In this document: positions 22,714 through 31,937 of the stretch, piece by piece
Numbering within the stretch: position 1 is the first letter of the stretch
Layout: every line of letters begins with the position of its first letter
Assembly: GCA_947456305.1 (NCBI GenBank)
Contig: CANGPN010000002.1
Coordinates: forward strand, 115,078-179,077
DNA: 64,000 nt
Direction of reading: 5' to 3'
Source: Comamonadaceae bacterium
Lineage (GTDB): Bacteria > Pseudomonadota > Gammaproteobacteria > Burkholderiales > Burkholderiaceae_C
Notes under the pieces: generated by a model
Told to the model about the DNA's origin: nothing
Databases searched by the model: none
The model's input: the letters and a program-made list of their open reading frames with translations, nothing else
Translations under genes and position numbers: made by a program

Positions 22714-23430
22714 ATGGGCGCGCTCAAAGCATTGGTATTTGATGTGGATGGAACATTGGCTGACACCGAAATGGCGCATCTGGCGGCATTCAACCAGGCG
22801 TTTGCTGAAGAAGGTTTGGACTGGCATTGGGACGTGGCCCAGTACACCAAACTGCTGGAAATATCCGGTGGCAAAGAACGCATGCTGCACTACTGGAAGC
22901 AAGTGCATCCGGATGTGAAAGACATAGACGGCGGCGGTTTGAAAGACACCATCGACCGTTTGCACGCCATGAAAACCGCTGCGTATGAGCACGCGGTGCA
23001 ATCCGGTGCGGTGCAATTGCGCCCCGGCGTGTTGGCCCTGATTCAAAGTGCGCATGCAGCCGGTTTTCGTTTGGCGATTGCTACCACCACATCACCTGTG
23101 AACATCGCGGTGTTGTTGCGCAACGCCATTGGGCCGGATTGGAAAGACTTGTTTGCCGTCATCGAAGACGCATCCACTGCGCCCAAGAAAAAACCGCATC
23201 CGCAGGTCTATACCCAAACACTGTCGCGTTTAAGCTTAAGCGGTGCTGACTGTGTGGCGTTTGAAGATTCGGCCAATGGCTTGAACGCAGCCAAAAGTGC
23301 GGGCCTGCCGGTCATCGTCACGCCCAACAGTTTCACTGCGCACCACGACTTCACCGGCGCTTTGAAAGTGCTGCCCGACTTGTCTGGCGCGACCATTGAA
23401 CAATTGCGCAGCTGGCACGCCGCTGCTTGA
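22714..23430 (+). CDS. cbbY: HAD phosphatase CbbY (xylulose-1,5-bisphosphate phosphatase)
   Basis: A 238-residue haloacid-dehalogenase phosphatase. Motif I is DVDGTLADTE with both catalytic aspartates, motif II is ATTTSP, the conserved Lys lies in KKKPHPQVY, and motif IV is FEDSANGL. CbbY proteins degrade the RuBisCO misfire product xylulose-1,5-bisphosphate. A phosphoglycolate phosphatase (CbbZ) is the alternative, but the cap segment FNQAFAEEGLDWHW and position behind cbbX favour CbbY. The ATG at 22714 lies two bases after the cbbX stop, so translation is probably coupled. Confidence 0.88.
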   Translation: MGALKALVFDVDGTLADTEMAHLAAFNQAFAEEGLDWHWDVAQYTKLLEISGGKERMLHYWKQVHPDVKDIDGGGLKDTIDRLHAMKTAAYEHAVQSGAVQLRPGVLALIQSAHAAGFRLAIATTTSPVNIAVLLRNAIGPDWKDLFAVIEDASTAPKKKPHPQVYTQTLSRLSLSGADCVAFEDSANGLNAAKSAGLPVIVTPNSFTAHHDFTGALKVLPDLSGATIEQLRSWHAAA

Positions 23431-23442
23431 AGAGAGAACACC

Positions 23443-24537
23443 ATGCCCTTACGACACCGCACCACCTTAACCCAATACCTGATCGAAGAACGCCGCCGCT
23501 TTCCCGGCTCCAGCGGTGACTTCAATGCGCTGATTCTGGATGTGGCGCTGGCTTGCAAAGCGATTGCACGCGCTGTCGCCATGGGCGAGCTCGGCGGCAT
23601 GTACGGCGACCAGGCCGCAGACGGCGGCAAGTCCATCAATGTGCAAGGCGAAACCCAAAAGAAACTCGATGTATTGAGTAACGATTTGTTCATACGCATG
23701 AACGAATGGGCCGGTCATCTCGCAGGCATGGCCTCCGAGGAAATGGACAACCCCTACCAAATCCCGACCAACTTCCCGCGCGGCAAATACATGTTGGTGT
23801 TCGATCCGTTGGACGGCTCTTCCAACATCGATGTGAACGTGTCTGTGGGCAGTATTTTTTCCATACTGCGCGCACCGCAAGACGTGATCGACAGCGGCCG
23901 CGATGTGACTGAAAAAGATTTTCTGCAACCCGGCCAAAAGCAAGTGGCTGCCGGTTACGCCTTGTACGGACCGACCACCATGCTGGTGTTGACCGTAGGC
24001 AACGGTGCGGCAGGTTTCACACTCGACCCGAACTTGGGCGAATTCATGTTGACGCATCCGAAATTGCAAGTGCCGGTGGACACGCAAGAGTTTGCTATCA
24101 ACGCGTCCAACAGTCGCTTTTGGGAAGCGCCTATCAAACGTTATGTGGACGAATGCCTGGCGGGCAAATCCGGCGCGCGCGGTAAAGACTTCAATATGCG
24201 TTGGATCGCGTCCATGGTGGCCGAGGCGCACCGCATTTTGATGCGCGGTGGTGTGTTCATGTACCCGCGCGACAACAAAGACCCGAGCAAAGCCGGACGC
24301 TTGCGTTTGCTTTACGAAGCCAATCCGATCGGCATGGTGATGGAGCAAGCAGGCGGGCGCGCCAGCACCGGGCGCGAGCCTATGTTGTCGGTCAAGCCCG
24401 ACGGATTGCACCAGCGTATCGGTTTGGTGTTCGGTTCTAAAAACGAAGTCGAACGCATTGAGCGTTACCACAGCGAACCCGCAGAAACAGAAAACGACAA
24501 CCCGTTGTTTGCCGAGCGCAGTTTGTTTCGTGTCTGA
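23443..24537 (+). CDS. cbbF: Fructose-1,6-bisphosphatase class I
   Basis: A 364-residue enzyme that dephosphorylates fructose-1,6-bisphosphate (and possibly sedoheptulose-1,7-bisphosphate) in the Calvin cycle. The metal-binding motif [17 protein letters not shown] is intact. So is the sugar-phosphate segment [12 protein letters not shown], followed by [16 protein letters not shown]. It is 12 bp after cbbY in the operon. Confidence 0.96.
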   Translation: MPLRHRTTLTQYLIEERRRFPGSSGDFNALILDVALACKAIARAVAMGELGGMYGDQAADGGKSINVQGETQKKLDVLSNDLFIRMNEWAGHLAGMASEEMDNPYQIPTNFPRGKYMLVFDPLDGSSNIDVNVSVGSIFSILRAPQDVIDSGRDVTEKDFLQPGQKQVAAGYALYGPTTMLVLTVGNGAAGFTLDPNLGEFMLTHPKLQVPVDTQEFAINASNSRFWEAPIKRYVDECLAGKSGARGKDFNMRWIASMVAEAHRILMRGGVFMYPRDNKDPSKAGRLRLLYEANPIGMVMEQAGGRASTGREPMLSVKPDGLHQRIGLVFGSKNEVERIERYHSEPAETENDNPLFAERSLFRV

Positions 24538-24568
24538 AATTTTTTAAAGTACCAAAGGTCATCCTGCC

Positions 24569-25441
24569 ATGTCAGTCAAACACCCCATCATTGCCATCAC
24601 CGGTTCATCAGGCGCTGGCACCACCTCGGTCACACGCACGTTTGAAAATATTTTCCGCCGCGAAAAAGTCACCGCTGCCATCATTGAAGGCGACAGCTTT
24701 CACCGCTACGACCGTTTGGAAATGCGCAAAAAAGCCGCCGATGCAGAAAAGCAAGGTGATAAAAACTTCAGCCACTTCGGCCCGACCACCAATTTGTTCT
24801 CAGAGCTGGAAACCTTGTTCCGCACCTACGGCGAAACCGGTAGCGGTAAGCGTCGCAAGTATTTGCATGACCATGAAGAAGCCGCGCCTTACAAACAAGA
24901 ACCCGGCACATTCACACCTTGGGAAGATGTGCCTGCCGGCACAGACTTGCTGTTTTACGAAGGCTTGCATGGCGCGGTGGTCACGCCTGAAGTGAACATT
25001 GCCAAGCACCCCGACTTGTTGATCGGTGTGGTGCCCGTCATCAATCTGGAGTGGATTCAAAAACTCTGGCGCGACAAATCCAAGCGCGGTTATTCCACCG
25101 AAGCCGTTACCGACACCATATTGCGTCGCATGCCCGACTACGTGAATTACATCTGCCCGCAATTTGCGCACACGCATGTCAACTTCCAACGCGTGCCCTG
25201 TGTGGATACCTCTAACCCGTTCATCGCGCGTGAAATTCCAGCGCCGGATGAAAGCTTTGTGGTCATCCGGTTTGCCAACCCCAAAGGCATCGACTTTCCT
25301 TATTTGCTCAACATGATCCATGACTCATTCATGTCGCGCGCCAACACCGTGGTGGTGCCGGGCGGCAAGATGGAATTGGCCATGCAACTCATCTTCACGC
25401 CTTTTGTGTGGCGCATGATGGAACGCAAGAAAAAGGCCTGA
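24569..25441 (+). CDS. cbbP: Phosphoribulokinase
   Basis: A 290-residue ATP-dependent enzyme that makes ribulose-1,5-bisphosphate, unique to the Calvin cycle. The P-loop is GSSGAGTTSVTRTF. Downstream motifs are EGDSFHRYDR and FYEGLHGAVV, typical of the proteobacterial octameric class. Its length matches the short bacterial type, with no redox-regulatory insert. It follows cbbF in the cbb operon. Confidence 0.97.
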   Translation: MSVKHPIIAITGSSGAGTTSVTRTFENIFRREKVTAAIIEGDSFHRYDRLEMRKKAADAEKQGDKNFSHFGPTTNLFSELETLFRTYGETGSGKRRKYLHDHEEAAPYKQEPGTFTPWEDVPAGTDLLFYEGLHGAVVTPEVNIAKHPDLLIGVVPVINLEWIQKLWRDKSKRGYSTEAVTDTILRRMPDYVNYICPQFAHTHVNFQRVPCVDTSNPFIAREIPAPDESFVVIRFANPKGIDFPYLLNMIHDSFMSRANTVVVPGGKMELAMQLIFTPFVWRMMERKKKA

Positions 25442-25480
25442 GGCCGTTCTTTTTATTTATTTTTTTACTGGAGATTTTTC

Positions 25481-26518
25481 ATGGCTCTCGTCTCATTGCG
25501 CCAGGTACTGGACCACGCTGCCGAACACGGTTATGGCGTGCCCGCTTTCAACGTCAACAACTTAGAACAAGTGCAAGCCATCATGGAGGCTGCGCAAGAA
25601 ACCCACAGCCCGGTGATATTGCAAGCCTCGGCAGGTGCGCGCAAATACGCTGGCGAAGCCTATCTGCGCCACTTGGTGTTGGCGGCTATCGAGTCGCATC
25701 CCGACATTCCTGTGGTCATGCACCAAGACCATGGTGTGTCGCCAGCCGTGTGTCAACAATCAATCCGCTCCGGTTTTTCCAGCGTGATGATGGATGGCTC
25801 TTTGATGCAAGACGGCAAAACCCCGGCCAGCTACGACTACAACGTCGATGTCACTCACCGCGTGTGTGAAATGGCGCATGCGGTCGGTGTGTCTGTCGAA
25901 GGTGAACTCGGTTGTTTAGGTTCTCTTGAAACCGGTGAAGCCGGTGAAGAAGACGGCATTGGTGCGGTGGGCAAACTCACGCACGACATGTTGTTGACAG
26001 ACCCGATCCAAGCCAAAGATTTTGTCGAGCGCACCGGCGTTGACGCGTTGGCGATTGCCATCGGCACCAGCCACGGCGCATACAAATTCACCCGCAAGCC
26101 CACTGGCGACATTCTGGCCATGGACCAGATCGTGGCGATTCACAAAAGCATTCCCAACACGCATTTGGTGATGCACGGTTCAAGCAGCGTGCCGCAAGAA
26201 TGGCTGGCCATCATCCGTGAATTTGGTGGTGACATCAAAGAAACCTATGGCGTGCCGGTGGAAGAAATTCAGCGCGGTATTCGTTCCGGTGTGCGCAAAG
26301 TCAACATCGACACCGATATTAGATTGGCCATGACCGGTGCCATGCGCCAAGCCTTTGCGCAAGACCGCAGCGAGTTTGATCCGCGCAAAGCATTGATTGC
26401 TGCACGCAAAGCCGCACGCGGTATTTGCAAAGCGCGTTTTGAAGCATTCGGCTGCGCCGGACATGCGCAAAACATCAAGCCGATTTCACTGGACAGCATG
26501 GCCAACCGCTACGTTTAA
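25481..26518 (+). CDS. cbbA: Fructose-bisphosphate aldolase class II
   Basis: A zinc-dependent aldolase of 345 residues. Zinc and active-site residues are visible in [15 protein letters not shown] and [12 protein letters not shown]. The C-terminal [18 protein letters not shown] is typical of the Calvin-type class II enzyme. It ends the cbb operon, with the convergent rsmI only 56 bp away. Confidence 0.95.
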   Translation: MALVSLRQVLDHAAEHGYGVPAFNVNNLEQVQAIMEAAQETHSPVILQASAGARKYAGEAYLRHLVLAAIESHPDIPVVMHQDHGVSPAVCQQSIRSGFSSVMMDGSLMQDGKTPASYDYNVDVTHRVCEMAHAVGVSVEGELGCLGSLETGEAGEEDGIGAVGKLTHDMLLTDPIQAKDFVERTGVDALAIAIGTSHGAYKFTRKPTGDILAMDQIVAIHKSIPNTHLVMHGSSSVPQEWLAIIREFGGDIKETYGVPVEEIQRGIRSGVRKVNIDTDIRLAMTGAMRQAFAQDRSEFDPRKALIAARKAARGICKARFEAFGCAGHAQNIKPISLDSMANRYV

Positions 26519-26574
26519 ATCAGCGAATGCCGGTGTCTCAGCGTTTGTCTGATGCGCATGAGGCGCACACCGGT

Positions 26575-27486
26575 TTACGGCTCAGTGGCGGGTTTTTTCT
26601 GCAACGCCAATGCGTACAAGGCATTGCGCGGTGCACCGCTGATATCAGCCGCCAGTTTGACCGCCGTCTTCACCGGCAACTCTGCCAGCAGCAAATCCAA
26701 TACACGGTGAGCCTCGGCCATGCCATCGTGTTGCTGCGCCAGCGGGTGCAACACCAGGGCAAATTCACCTTTGCCGCGTTGCGGCGAAGCATCCAGCCAA
26801 GCCGATAAAGCTTGGGCCGGCATGCTGGCTATTTCTTCAAATTGCTTGGTGAGCTCACGACCCACGGTCACAGTGCGTTCGCCCAGCAGTTGTAAATCAC
26901 GCGCCACCGCTTCTATACGGTGCGGTGCTTCTAAAAATACCTGTGCCCGTGGTTCAAGCGCCATCAATTGCAGGTGACGTTGACGCTCCGTGGCTTTGCT
27001 CGGCAGAAAACCGATGAACACAAACCCATCGTCACCTGTGCAGCCGCTGGAGCTCATTAAGGTGGTGATGCTGCTGGCCCCGGGCAAAGGCATGACTCTT
27101 AAACCCGCTTGCTGCACCAATGCCACCAGCCGTGCACCCGGGTCGCTGATGCCCGGTGTACCTGCATCACTTAAATACACCACCCGCTGCCCTTGTTGCA
27201 GCCGCAGAATCACTTGCTCAGCGGCACTGGCTTCGTTGTGCTGATGCACCGCCAACCAACTGCCGCCGGGTTTGTCCACACCGTATTGGCGCAACAGCGA
27301 TTGGCTGTGCCGAGTGTCCTCGCAGGCCAGTGTGTCCGCCAATTGCAGCAAATGCAAGCCGCGCAAGCTGATGTCGGCCAGGTTGCCAATCGGCGTGGCC
27401 AGCACATACAAACAAGCGCCGGGATGCACCTGTCCTTCACATGCAGTGTGAGCGGCTGCCAGAACGGCATCAAAACGATGATTCAA
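26575..27486 (-). CDS. rsmI: 16S rRNA (cytidine1402-2'-O)-methyltransferase
   Basis: A SAM-dependent methyltransferase that modifies C1402 in the ribosomal decoding centre. The family signature LYVLATPIGNLADISLRGL is near the N-terminus, followed by YLSDAGTPGISDPGARLV and PLPGASS. From TTG 27486 the protein has 303 residues. This start is supported by AAAGG six bases upstream and by homologue-like residues FDAVLAAA; there is no in-frame ATG nearby. The TTG shares one base with the ATG of the divergent yraN gene. Confidence 0.9.
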   Translation of the reverse strand: MNHRFDAVLAAAHTACEGQVHPGACLYVLATPIGNLADISLRGLHLLQLADTLACEDTRHSQSLLRQYGVDKPGGSWLAVHQHNEASAAEQVILRLQQGQRVVYLSDAGTPGISDPGARLVALVQQAGLRVMPLPGASSITTLMSSSGCTGDDGFVFIGFLPSKATERQRHLQLMALEPRAQVFLEAPHRIEAVARDLQLLGERTVTVGRELTKQFEEIASMPAQALSAWLDASPQRGKGEFALVLHPLAQQHDGMAEAHRVLDLLLAELPVKTAVKLAADISGAPRNALYALALQKKPATEP

Positions 27487-27875
27487 TGAACACCTTTCAA
27501 AACAAGCCAGCCATTGCTGTCGGTAATACCAAACGCAAAGGCGATGCAGCCGAAGACGAGGCCTTGGTTTTTTTGCAAAACCAAGGCTTGCAATTGTTAC
27601 AACGCAATTACCGCACACCGGGTCGCGGCGGCGGCGAGATTGACCTGATTGTGCGTGACCCGCAAGGCACGGTGGTTTTTGTGGAGGTACGCAGCCGCAG
27701 CAACGCGCGCCACGGAGGGGCTCTTGCCAGCATAGGGTCGGTTAAACGACGGCGCATCGTGTTTGCCGCCAAGATGTATTTGAGTGGCTGGCGCACCTGG
27801 CCTGCCTGCCGGTTTGACGTGGTGGTGGTACAAGCCGGGGCGCTGGAATGGATACAGGCTGCGTTTGATGCATGA
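27486..27875 (+). CDS. UPF0102 (YraN) family protein
   Basis: A 129-residue protein of the PD-(D/E)XK-like UPF0102 family. GDAAEDEALVFLQNQG, then the core GEIDLIVRD with VVFVEVRSRS (EVR in place of ExK), and VKRRRIVFAA are the recognisable blocks. A nuclease or Holliday-junction role is often guessed but not established. The start codon overlaps that of the divergent rsmI. The rsmI-yraN-diaA-dolP neighbourhood is standard for proteobacteria. Confidence 0.9.
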   Translation: MNTFQNKPAIAVGNTKRKGDAAEDEALVFLQNQGLQLLQRNYRTPGRGGGEIDLIVRDPQGTVVFVEVRSRSNARHGGALASIGSVKRRRIVFAAKMYLSGWRTWPACRFDVVVVQAGALEWIQAAFDA

Positions 27876-27927
27876 ATTGTTTATGAATGATCACGAGTGT
27901 GTCATGCTGCAAAGGTATGATGAAGCC

Positions 27928-28527
27928 ATGCTAGAGCAACACATTGAACAGCTGTTCATAGACAGTGCGGATTTGAAATACCAGTCGGCGCAGATTTTGA
28001 GCAAGCCCATGGCCGAGGCCGTGCAATTGATCATGGTCAGTGTCACCGGCGGCGGCAAAGTGCTGGCTTGCGGAAACGGCGGTTCTGCCGCGTTGACGCA
28101 ATTGTTTGCCGCCACCTTCGTCGGACGTTTTGAACGTGAGCGCCCGGAGTTAGGTGCAATTGCTTTGAATGCAGACAATGTCTTGCTGACATCGGTGCAA
28201 CAGGAAAACGGTGTCGACCAAGTGTTTGCCAAACAAGTGCGTGCGCTGGGGCAACCGGGGGATGTGTTGCTGGTGGTATCGGCCAGCGGGCAGGCGGGTA
28301 ATTTGTTGCGCGCTATCGATGCGGCTCACGAGCGAGAGCTCAGCGTGGTGGCATTGACCGGCCAAGGCGGCGGCAAAATTCGGCAACTGTTGCGCGAAAC
28401 CGATGTACATATTTGCGTGCCTCACGACAGAAAGGCCCGCATTCAAGAGGTTCATTTGCTGGTCTTGCACGGTTTGTGTGACGGCGTGGACAATCAATTA
28501 TTGGGTGAACAGGAGAATACCGAATGA
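27928..28527 (+). CDS. diaA: SIS-domain protein, DiaA-like
   Basis: A 199-residue SIS-fold protein between yraN and dolP, the position of DiaA, which tunes DnaA initiation. Homologues read CGNGGSAADAQHF and STSGNS; here the same places read CGNGGSAALTQLF and SASGQAGN. The residues that bind sedoheptulose phosphate in GmhA are therefore altered, making a non-enzymatic role more likely (inference). MLEQHIEQLFIDSADLKYQ at 27928 matches the usual start; ATG 27904 is an in-frame alternative. Its stop overlaps the dolP start (ATGA). Confidence 0.85.
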   Translation: MLEQHIEQLFIDSADLKYQSAQILSKPMAEAVQLIMVSVTGGGKVLACGNGGSAALTQLFAATFVGRFERERPELGAIALNADNVLLTSVQQENGVDQVFAKQVRALGQPGDVLLVVSASGQAGNLLRAIDAAHERELSVVALTGQGGGKIRQLLRETDVHICVPHDRKARIQEVHLLVLHGLCDGVDNQLLGEQENTE

Positions 28528-29165
28528 ATACCAGAAACACCAAGACCGCCGGTCTGATGTTGTTGTTGAGTTTGGGCTTGAGCGCTTGCGCACCGGTCAT
28601 GCTGGCCGGCTTTGCGGGCACTGCCATGGTGGCCAGCGACAGGCGCACATCCGGCGCTCAACTGGAGGACGAAACCATTGAGTTGCGAGGCTCAGCCCGT
28701 ATCCGTGATGCTTTGGGTGAACGAGCTCATGTGAATATCAACAGTTACAACCGCCAGGTGTTACTTACCGGCGAAGTGGCTACCGAGCGCGATAAACAAA
28801 TCGTAGAAGGCCTGCTGGAAAAACTGGAAAACGTCAAAACCGTCGTTAATGAAATGTCAATCATGCAGCCTTCATCACTGAGCTCTCGCTCTAACGACTT
28901 GCTGCTTTCGGCTAAGGTCAAAGCGGCACTGGTGGACAGCCGCGACTTGTTTGCCAATTCTTTCAAAATTGTGGCCGAGCGCGGTACGGTTTATGTCATG
29001 GGCCGCATCACACAGCGTGAAGCAAACAGTGCCACCAATGTGATTCGCAATGTCAACGGCGTGAACAAAGTGGTGCGCTTGTTTGAAACCATCAGCGAAG
29101 AGGAGTTGCGCAACCTGTTGCCACCACCACCGCCTGCTGACGATAAAAACAAAAACAAAAAATAA
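28524..29165 (+). CDS. dolP: BON-domain outer-membrane lipoprotein (DolP/YraP)
   Basis: A 213-residue lipoprotein. The signal peptide ends in lipobox LSAC. Two BON domains follow (roughly residues 50-115 and 125-195), with NRQVLLTGEV and RGTVYVMGRI as their phospholipid-binding beta segments. The tail is PPPPPADDKNKNKK. DolP maintains outer-membrane integrity. ATGA overlap with diaA indicates translational coupling, and a strong terminator follows. Confidence 0.93.
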   Translation: MNTRNTKTAGLMLLLSLGLSACAPVMLAGFAGTAMVASDRRTSGAQLEDETIELRGSARIRDALGERAHVNINSYNRQVLLTGEVATERDKQIVEGLLEKLENVKTVVNEMSIMQPSSLSSRSNDLLLSAKVKAALVDSRDLFANSFKIVAERGTVYVMGRITQREANSATNVIRNVNGVNKVVRLFETISEEELRNLLPPPPPADDKNKNKK

Positions 29166-29183
29166 GCGGTTCTGTGTAGCGCC

Positions 29184-29211
29184 AAGCCACGGCATTCGCC
29201 GTGGCTTTTTT
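29184..29211 (+). terminator. Rho-independent terminator after dolP
   Basis: A perfect 10-bp stem AAGCCACGGC / GCCGTGGCTT with loop ATTC is followed by six T (29206-29211). It ends the yraN-diaA-dolP transcript. It overlaps the last codons region of the convergent reductase gene by two bases. Confidence 0.9.
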
Positions 29212-30115
29212 ATTTCAATCGTTTAATGAGGCTTGAGGTGTCTAAGCGGTTACCGCCCATGGCTTGCACATCGGCGTAAAACTGATCCACCAATGCGGTG
29301 ACCGGAACGCGTGAGCCGTTGCGCTTGGCTTCGTCCATCACCAGGCCTAAGTCTTTGCGCATCCAGTCGACCGCAAAACCGAAATCGAATTTATCGGCCA
29401 CCATGGTTTTGCCCCGGTTGTCCATTTGCCAGCTTTGCGCCGCGCCCTTGCCGATGACTTCCAGCACTTGCTCCATGTTCAAACCGGCTTTTTGGCCGAA
29501 CGCAATGCCTTCAGACAAGGCTTGCACCAAACCGGCAATGCAAATTTGGTTGACCATTTTGGTGAGCTGACCGGCACCGCTGTCGCCCATCAAGGTGAAG
29601 GCTTTAGAGAACGCCATGCCCACAGGCTTGGCACGTTCGAACGCTGCTGATTCGCCGCCGCACATGACGGTGAGCATGCCGTTGATGGCACCGGCTTCGC
29701 CGCCGGACACGGGAGCGTCGACAAAATGCACGCCTTTGGCAATGGCCGCTGCAAACAATTCGCGTGCGACATCGGCGGAAGCGGTGGTGTGGTCAACAAG
29801 CAAAGCACCGGTTTTTGTGCCTGCCAATGCGCCATCAGCGCCGAGCATGACGGCGCGCAAGTCGTTGTCGTTGCCGACGCAGCAAAACACCATGTCAGCG
29901 CCTTGGGCTGCTTCGCGGGGGGTGGCGGCTGATGCGTGGCCGGGAAATTCGGTGCACCATTCTTTGGCTTTGGCAGGATTGCGGTTGTAGACGGTGACGT
30001 GATGTCCTGCGAGTGCAAGATGGCCTGCCATGGGGTAGCCCATGACGCCTAAGCCGATGAAGGCGACTTTGGTGGGGGTGGATGGTTCGTAAGTTTTGGG
30101 GTTGGTGCGGGGCAT
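29210..30115 (-). CDS. glxR: 2-hydroxy-3-oxopropionate (tartronate semialdehyde) reductase
   Basis: A 301-residue beta-hydroxyacid dehydrogenase. The Rossmann motif is VAFIGLGVMGYPMAGHL, the substrate motif is FVDAPVSGGEAGA, and the catalytic Lys lies in GQLTKMVNQI. This set fits tartronate semialdehyde reductase, which turns two glyoxylates (via glyoxylate carboligase) into glycerate; 3-hydroxyisobutyrate dehydrogenase is the main alternative. The start at 30115 has AGGAAA upstream. With glcD nearby it could serve salvage of RuBisCO-derived glycolate (inference). Confidence 0.85.
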   Translation of the reverse strand: MPRTNPKTYEPSTPTKVAFIGLGVMGYPMAGHLALAGHHVTVYNRNPAKAKEWCTEFPGHASAATPREAAQGADMVFCCVGNDNDLRAVMLGADGALAGTKTGALLVDHTTASADVARELFAAAIAKGVHFVDAPVSGGEAGAINGMLTVMCGGESAAFERAKPVGMAFSKAFTLMGDSGAGQLTKMVNQICIAGLVQALSEGIAFGQKAGLNMEQVLEVIGKGAAQSWQMDNRGKTMVADKFDFGFAVDWMRKDLGLVMDEAKRNGSRVPVTALVDQFYADVQAMGGNRLDTSSLIKRLK

Positions 30116-30152
30116 GGGTGATTTCCTGTGAGGTTTTTCTGATCTTAATGTG

Positions 30153-31205
30153 TCACAGGTGCCGGGCAGCCTCTTGGGCACTGATCACGCCGGACTTGAC
30201 CAGTTTTTCCAGCGACTGCGCCATGGTTTGCATGCCGAACTGCGCGCCGGTTTGTAAGGTGTTGCCCAGTTGAGCGGTTTTACTTTCGCGAATCAAATTA
30301 CGTACCGCCGGTGTGGCGTACAACACTTCATGCGCGGCGACGCGACGCTGGCCATCGCTGTGCAAGCACAAGGTTTGGGTAATGACGGCCAGCAGCGACA
30401 AACTGAGTTGGTTGCGCACCAAGGCTTTTTCCTCGGCAGGAAACACATCAACAAGACGCTCCACCGCTTGCGTGGCGCTGCGGGTGTGCAAAGTGGCCAA
30501 CACCAAATGACCGGTCTCAGCCGCGCTCAAGGCCAAGCGTATGGTGGCGAGGTCGCGCAATTCACCAACCATGATGACATCTGGGTCCTGTCGCAAAGCA
30601 GCGCGCAATGCTGTGTCAAAACTGTGGCTGTGACCTGGTACTGCGCGTTGCTGCACCAAACTTTTTGCGCTGACATGTTCAAACTCGATCGGGTCTTCGA
30701 GGGTGAGTATGTGCAGCGCTTGCGTGGTGTTCAGGTGATGCAGCAGCGCGGCCAAGGTGGTGGATTTGCCCGAGCCCGTGGCACCGGTGACCAGCAACAA
30801 GCCATGCGGTTGTTGCACCCAGTCGCGCAATGCAGCAGGTGCACCTGTGTCTTCCAAGGCCGGGATGCGTGAGGGGATGGCTCGCCACACCGATGACCAG
30901 CCGCGTTGTTGCGCAAACACATTCACGCGAAAACGTCCAAGCTCGGGCACTGACACTGCGGTGTCGTGGTCTTGGTTGTGTGGGTTTGTGTTGTTTCTGT
31001 CCGTGAGCGCCGAGGATGAATGCGGCCAATCGACCAACGCACTGGCAAGCAGCATATGCATGCTGTCAGCGGAAACAGGTGTTGTGTCCAGCGCTTGCAA
31101 TTGACCGAGGCGGCGCACCATGGGCGGCAGGCCTGCGCTTAAGTGCAAGTCCGAAGCACCTGAGTGGCGCGTATGTGAAAGCCATTCGAGCAATAGCGGG
31201 TTCAT
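30153..31205 (-). CDS. pilT: Type IV pilus retraction ATPase PilT
   Basis: A 350-residue hexameric AAA-like motor that depolymerises type IV pili. The N-terminal ASDLHLSAGLPPMVR is typical. Walker A is GATGSGKSTT, the Asp box is LEDPIEF, Walker B is DVIMVGELRDLATIRLAL, and the His box is TLHT. The PilT-specific AIRNLIRE motif reads AVRNLIRE. A Ser/Asn/His-rich insert of about 20 residues (around DRNNTNPHNQDHD) interrupts the N-terminal PAS-like domain. No pilU follows. It is divergent from the YggS-type gene with 30 bp between starts, a common arrangement. Confidence 0.9.
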   Translation of the reverse strand: MNPLLLEWLSHTRHSGASDLHLSAGLPPMVRRLGQLQALDTTPVSADSMHMLLASALVDWPHSSSALTDRNNTNPHNQDHDTAVSVPELGRFRVNVFAQQRGWSSVWRAIPSRIPALEDTGAPAALRDWVQQPHGLLLVTGATGSGKSTTLAALLHHLNTTQALHILTLEDPIEFEHVSAKSLVQQRAVPGHSHSFDTALRAALRQDPDVIMVGELRDLATIRLALSAAETGHLVLATLHTRSATQAVERLVDVFPAEEKALVRNQLSLSLLAVITQTLCLHSDGQRRVAAHEVLYATPAVRNLIRESKTAQLGNTLQTGAQFGMQTMAQSLEKLVKSGVISAQEAARHL

Positions 31206-31235
31206 GTGTGGCGCTTGCTTGTTACAGTTAGCCGC

Positions 31236-31928
31236 ATGATGAGTGAGATTCAACAGCGTTACCAAGCCGTGTGTGAGCGCATCACACAAGCCGCGTTGCA
31301 AGCAGGCCGACCACCGGCACAGGTGCAGTTGCTGGCGGTGTCTAAAACCTTTGCCGCCGAGCAGGTGCGCGAAGTGGCCGCTTTAGGGCAACGCGACTTC
31401 GGCGAAAACTATGTGCAAGAAGGCGTGGACAAAATTGCTGCGTTAAAAGATGTGCAAGGCTTGGTCTGGCATTGCATAGGCCCTTTGCAAAGCAATAAGA
31501 CCCGCCCGGTGGCCGAGCACTTCGATTGGGTGCACAGCGTGGACCGTTTGAAAATCTCACAACGCTTGAGCGAGCAACGACCGGCAGATTTACCCCCGCT
31601 GAATATTTGCTTGCAAGTGAATATTGACGGCGGCCCGACCAAAGCCGGTGTGTCACCAAGAGAAGCATTGGCGTTGGCGCAAGCCGTGTCTGCCTTGCCG
31701 CGATTGGTGTTGCGCGGCCTGATGACGATTCCTGACCCGCTAGAAAGTTTTGACGCACAAGTGGCGGTGCATCTGCAAGCCAAGCGATTGTTTGATGAAT
31801 TGCACGCCGCATTGGCGTTGCCGCAGTTTGATACCTTGTCTATGGGCATGAGCGCCGACTTGGAAGCAGCGGTGCAGGCCGGTAGCACCATGGTGAGGGT
31901 GGGGACGGCGGTGTTTGGAGTGCGTTGA
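31236..31928 (+). CDS. YggS/PROSC-type PLP homeostasis protein
   Basis: A 230-residue single-domain TIM barrel that carries pyridoxal phosphate without known enzymatic activity and buffers PLP and amino-acid pools. The PLP lysine is in LLAVSKTF. FGENYVQEG, WHCIGPLQSNKTRPV and LSMGMSADLEAAV with RVGTAVFG are the family blocks. The start MMSEIQQRY was chosen from homologue length. It is divergent from pilT, as in many proteobacteria. Confidence 0.93.
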   Translation: MMSEIQQRYQAVCERITQAALQAGRPPAQVQLLAVSKTFAAEQVREVAALGQRDFGENYVQEGVDKIAALKDVQGLVWHCIGPLQSNKTRPVAEHFDWVHSVDRLKISQRLSEQRPADLPPLNICLQVNIDGGPTKAGVSPREALALAQAVSALPRLVLRGLMTIPDPLESFDAQVAVHLQAKRLFDELHAALALPQFDTLSMGMSADLEAAVQAGSTMVRVGTAVFGVR

Positions 31929-31937
31929 ACTGCTCTA

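Noticed and set aside
26530..26573. CCGGTGT/ACACCGG inverted repeat between cbbA and rsmI as a terminator
   Set aside because: The loop is 30 bases and there is no T-run on either strand.
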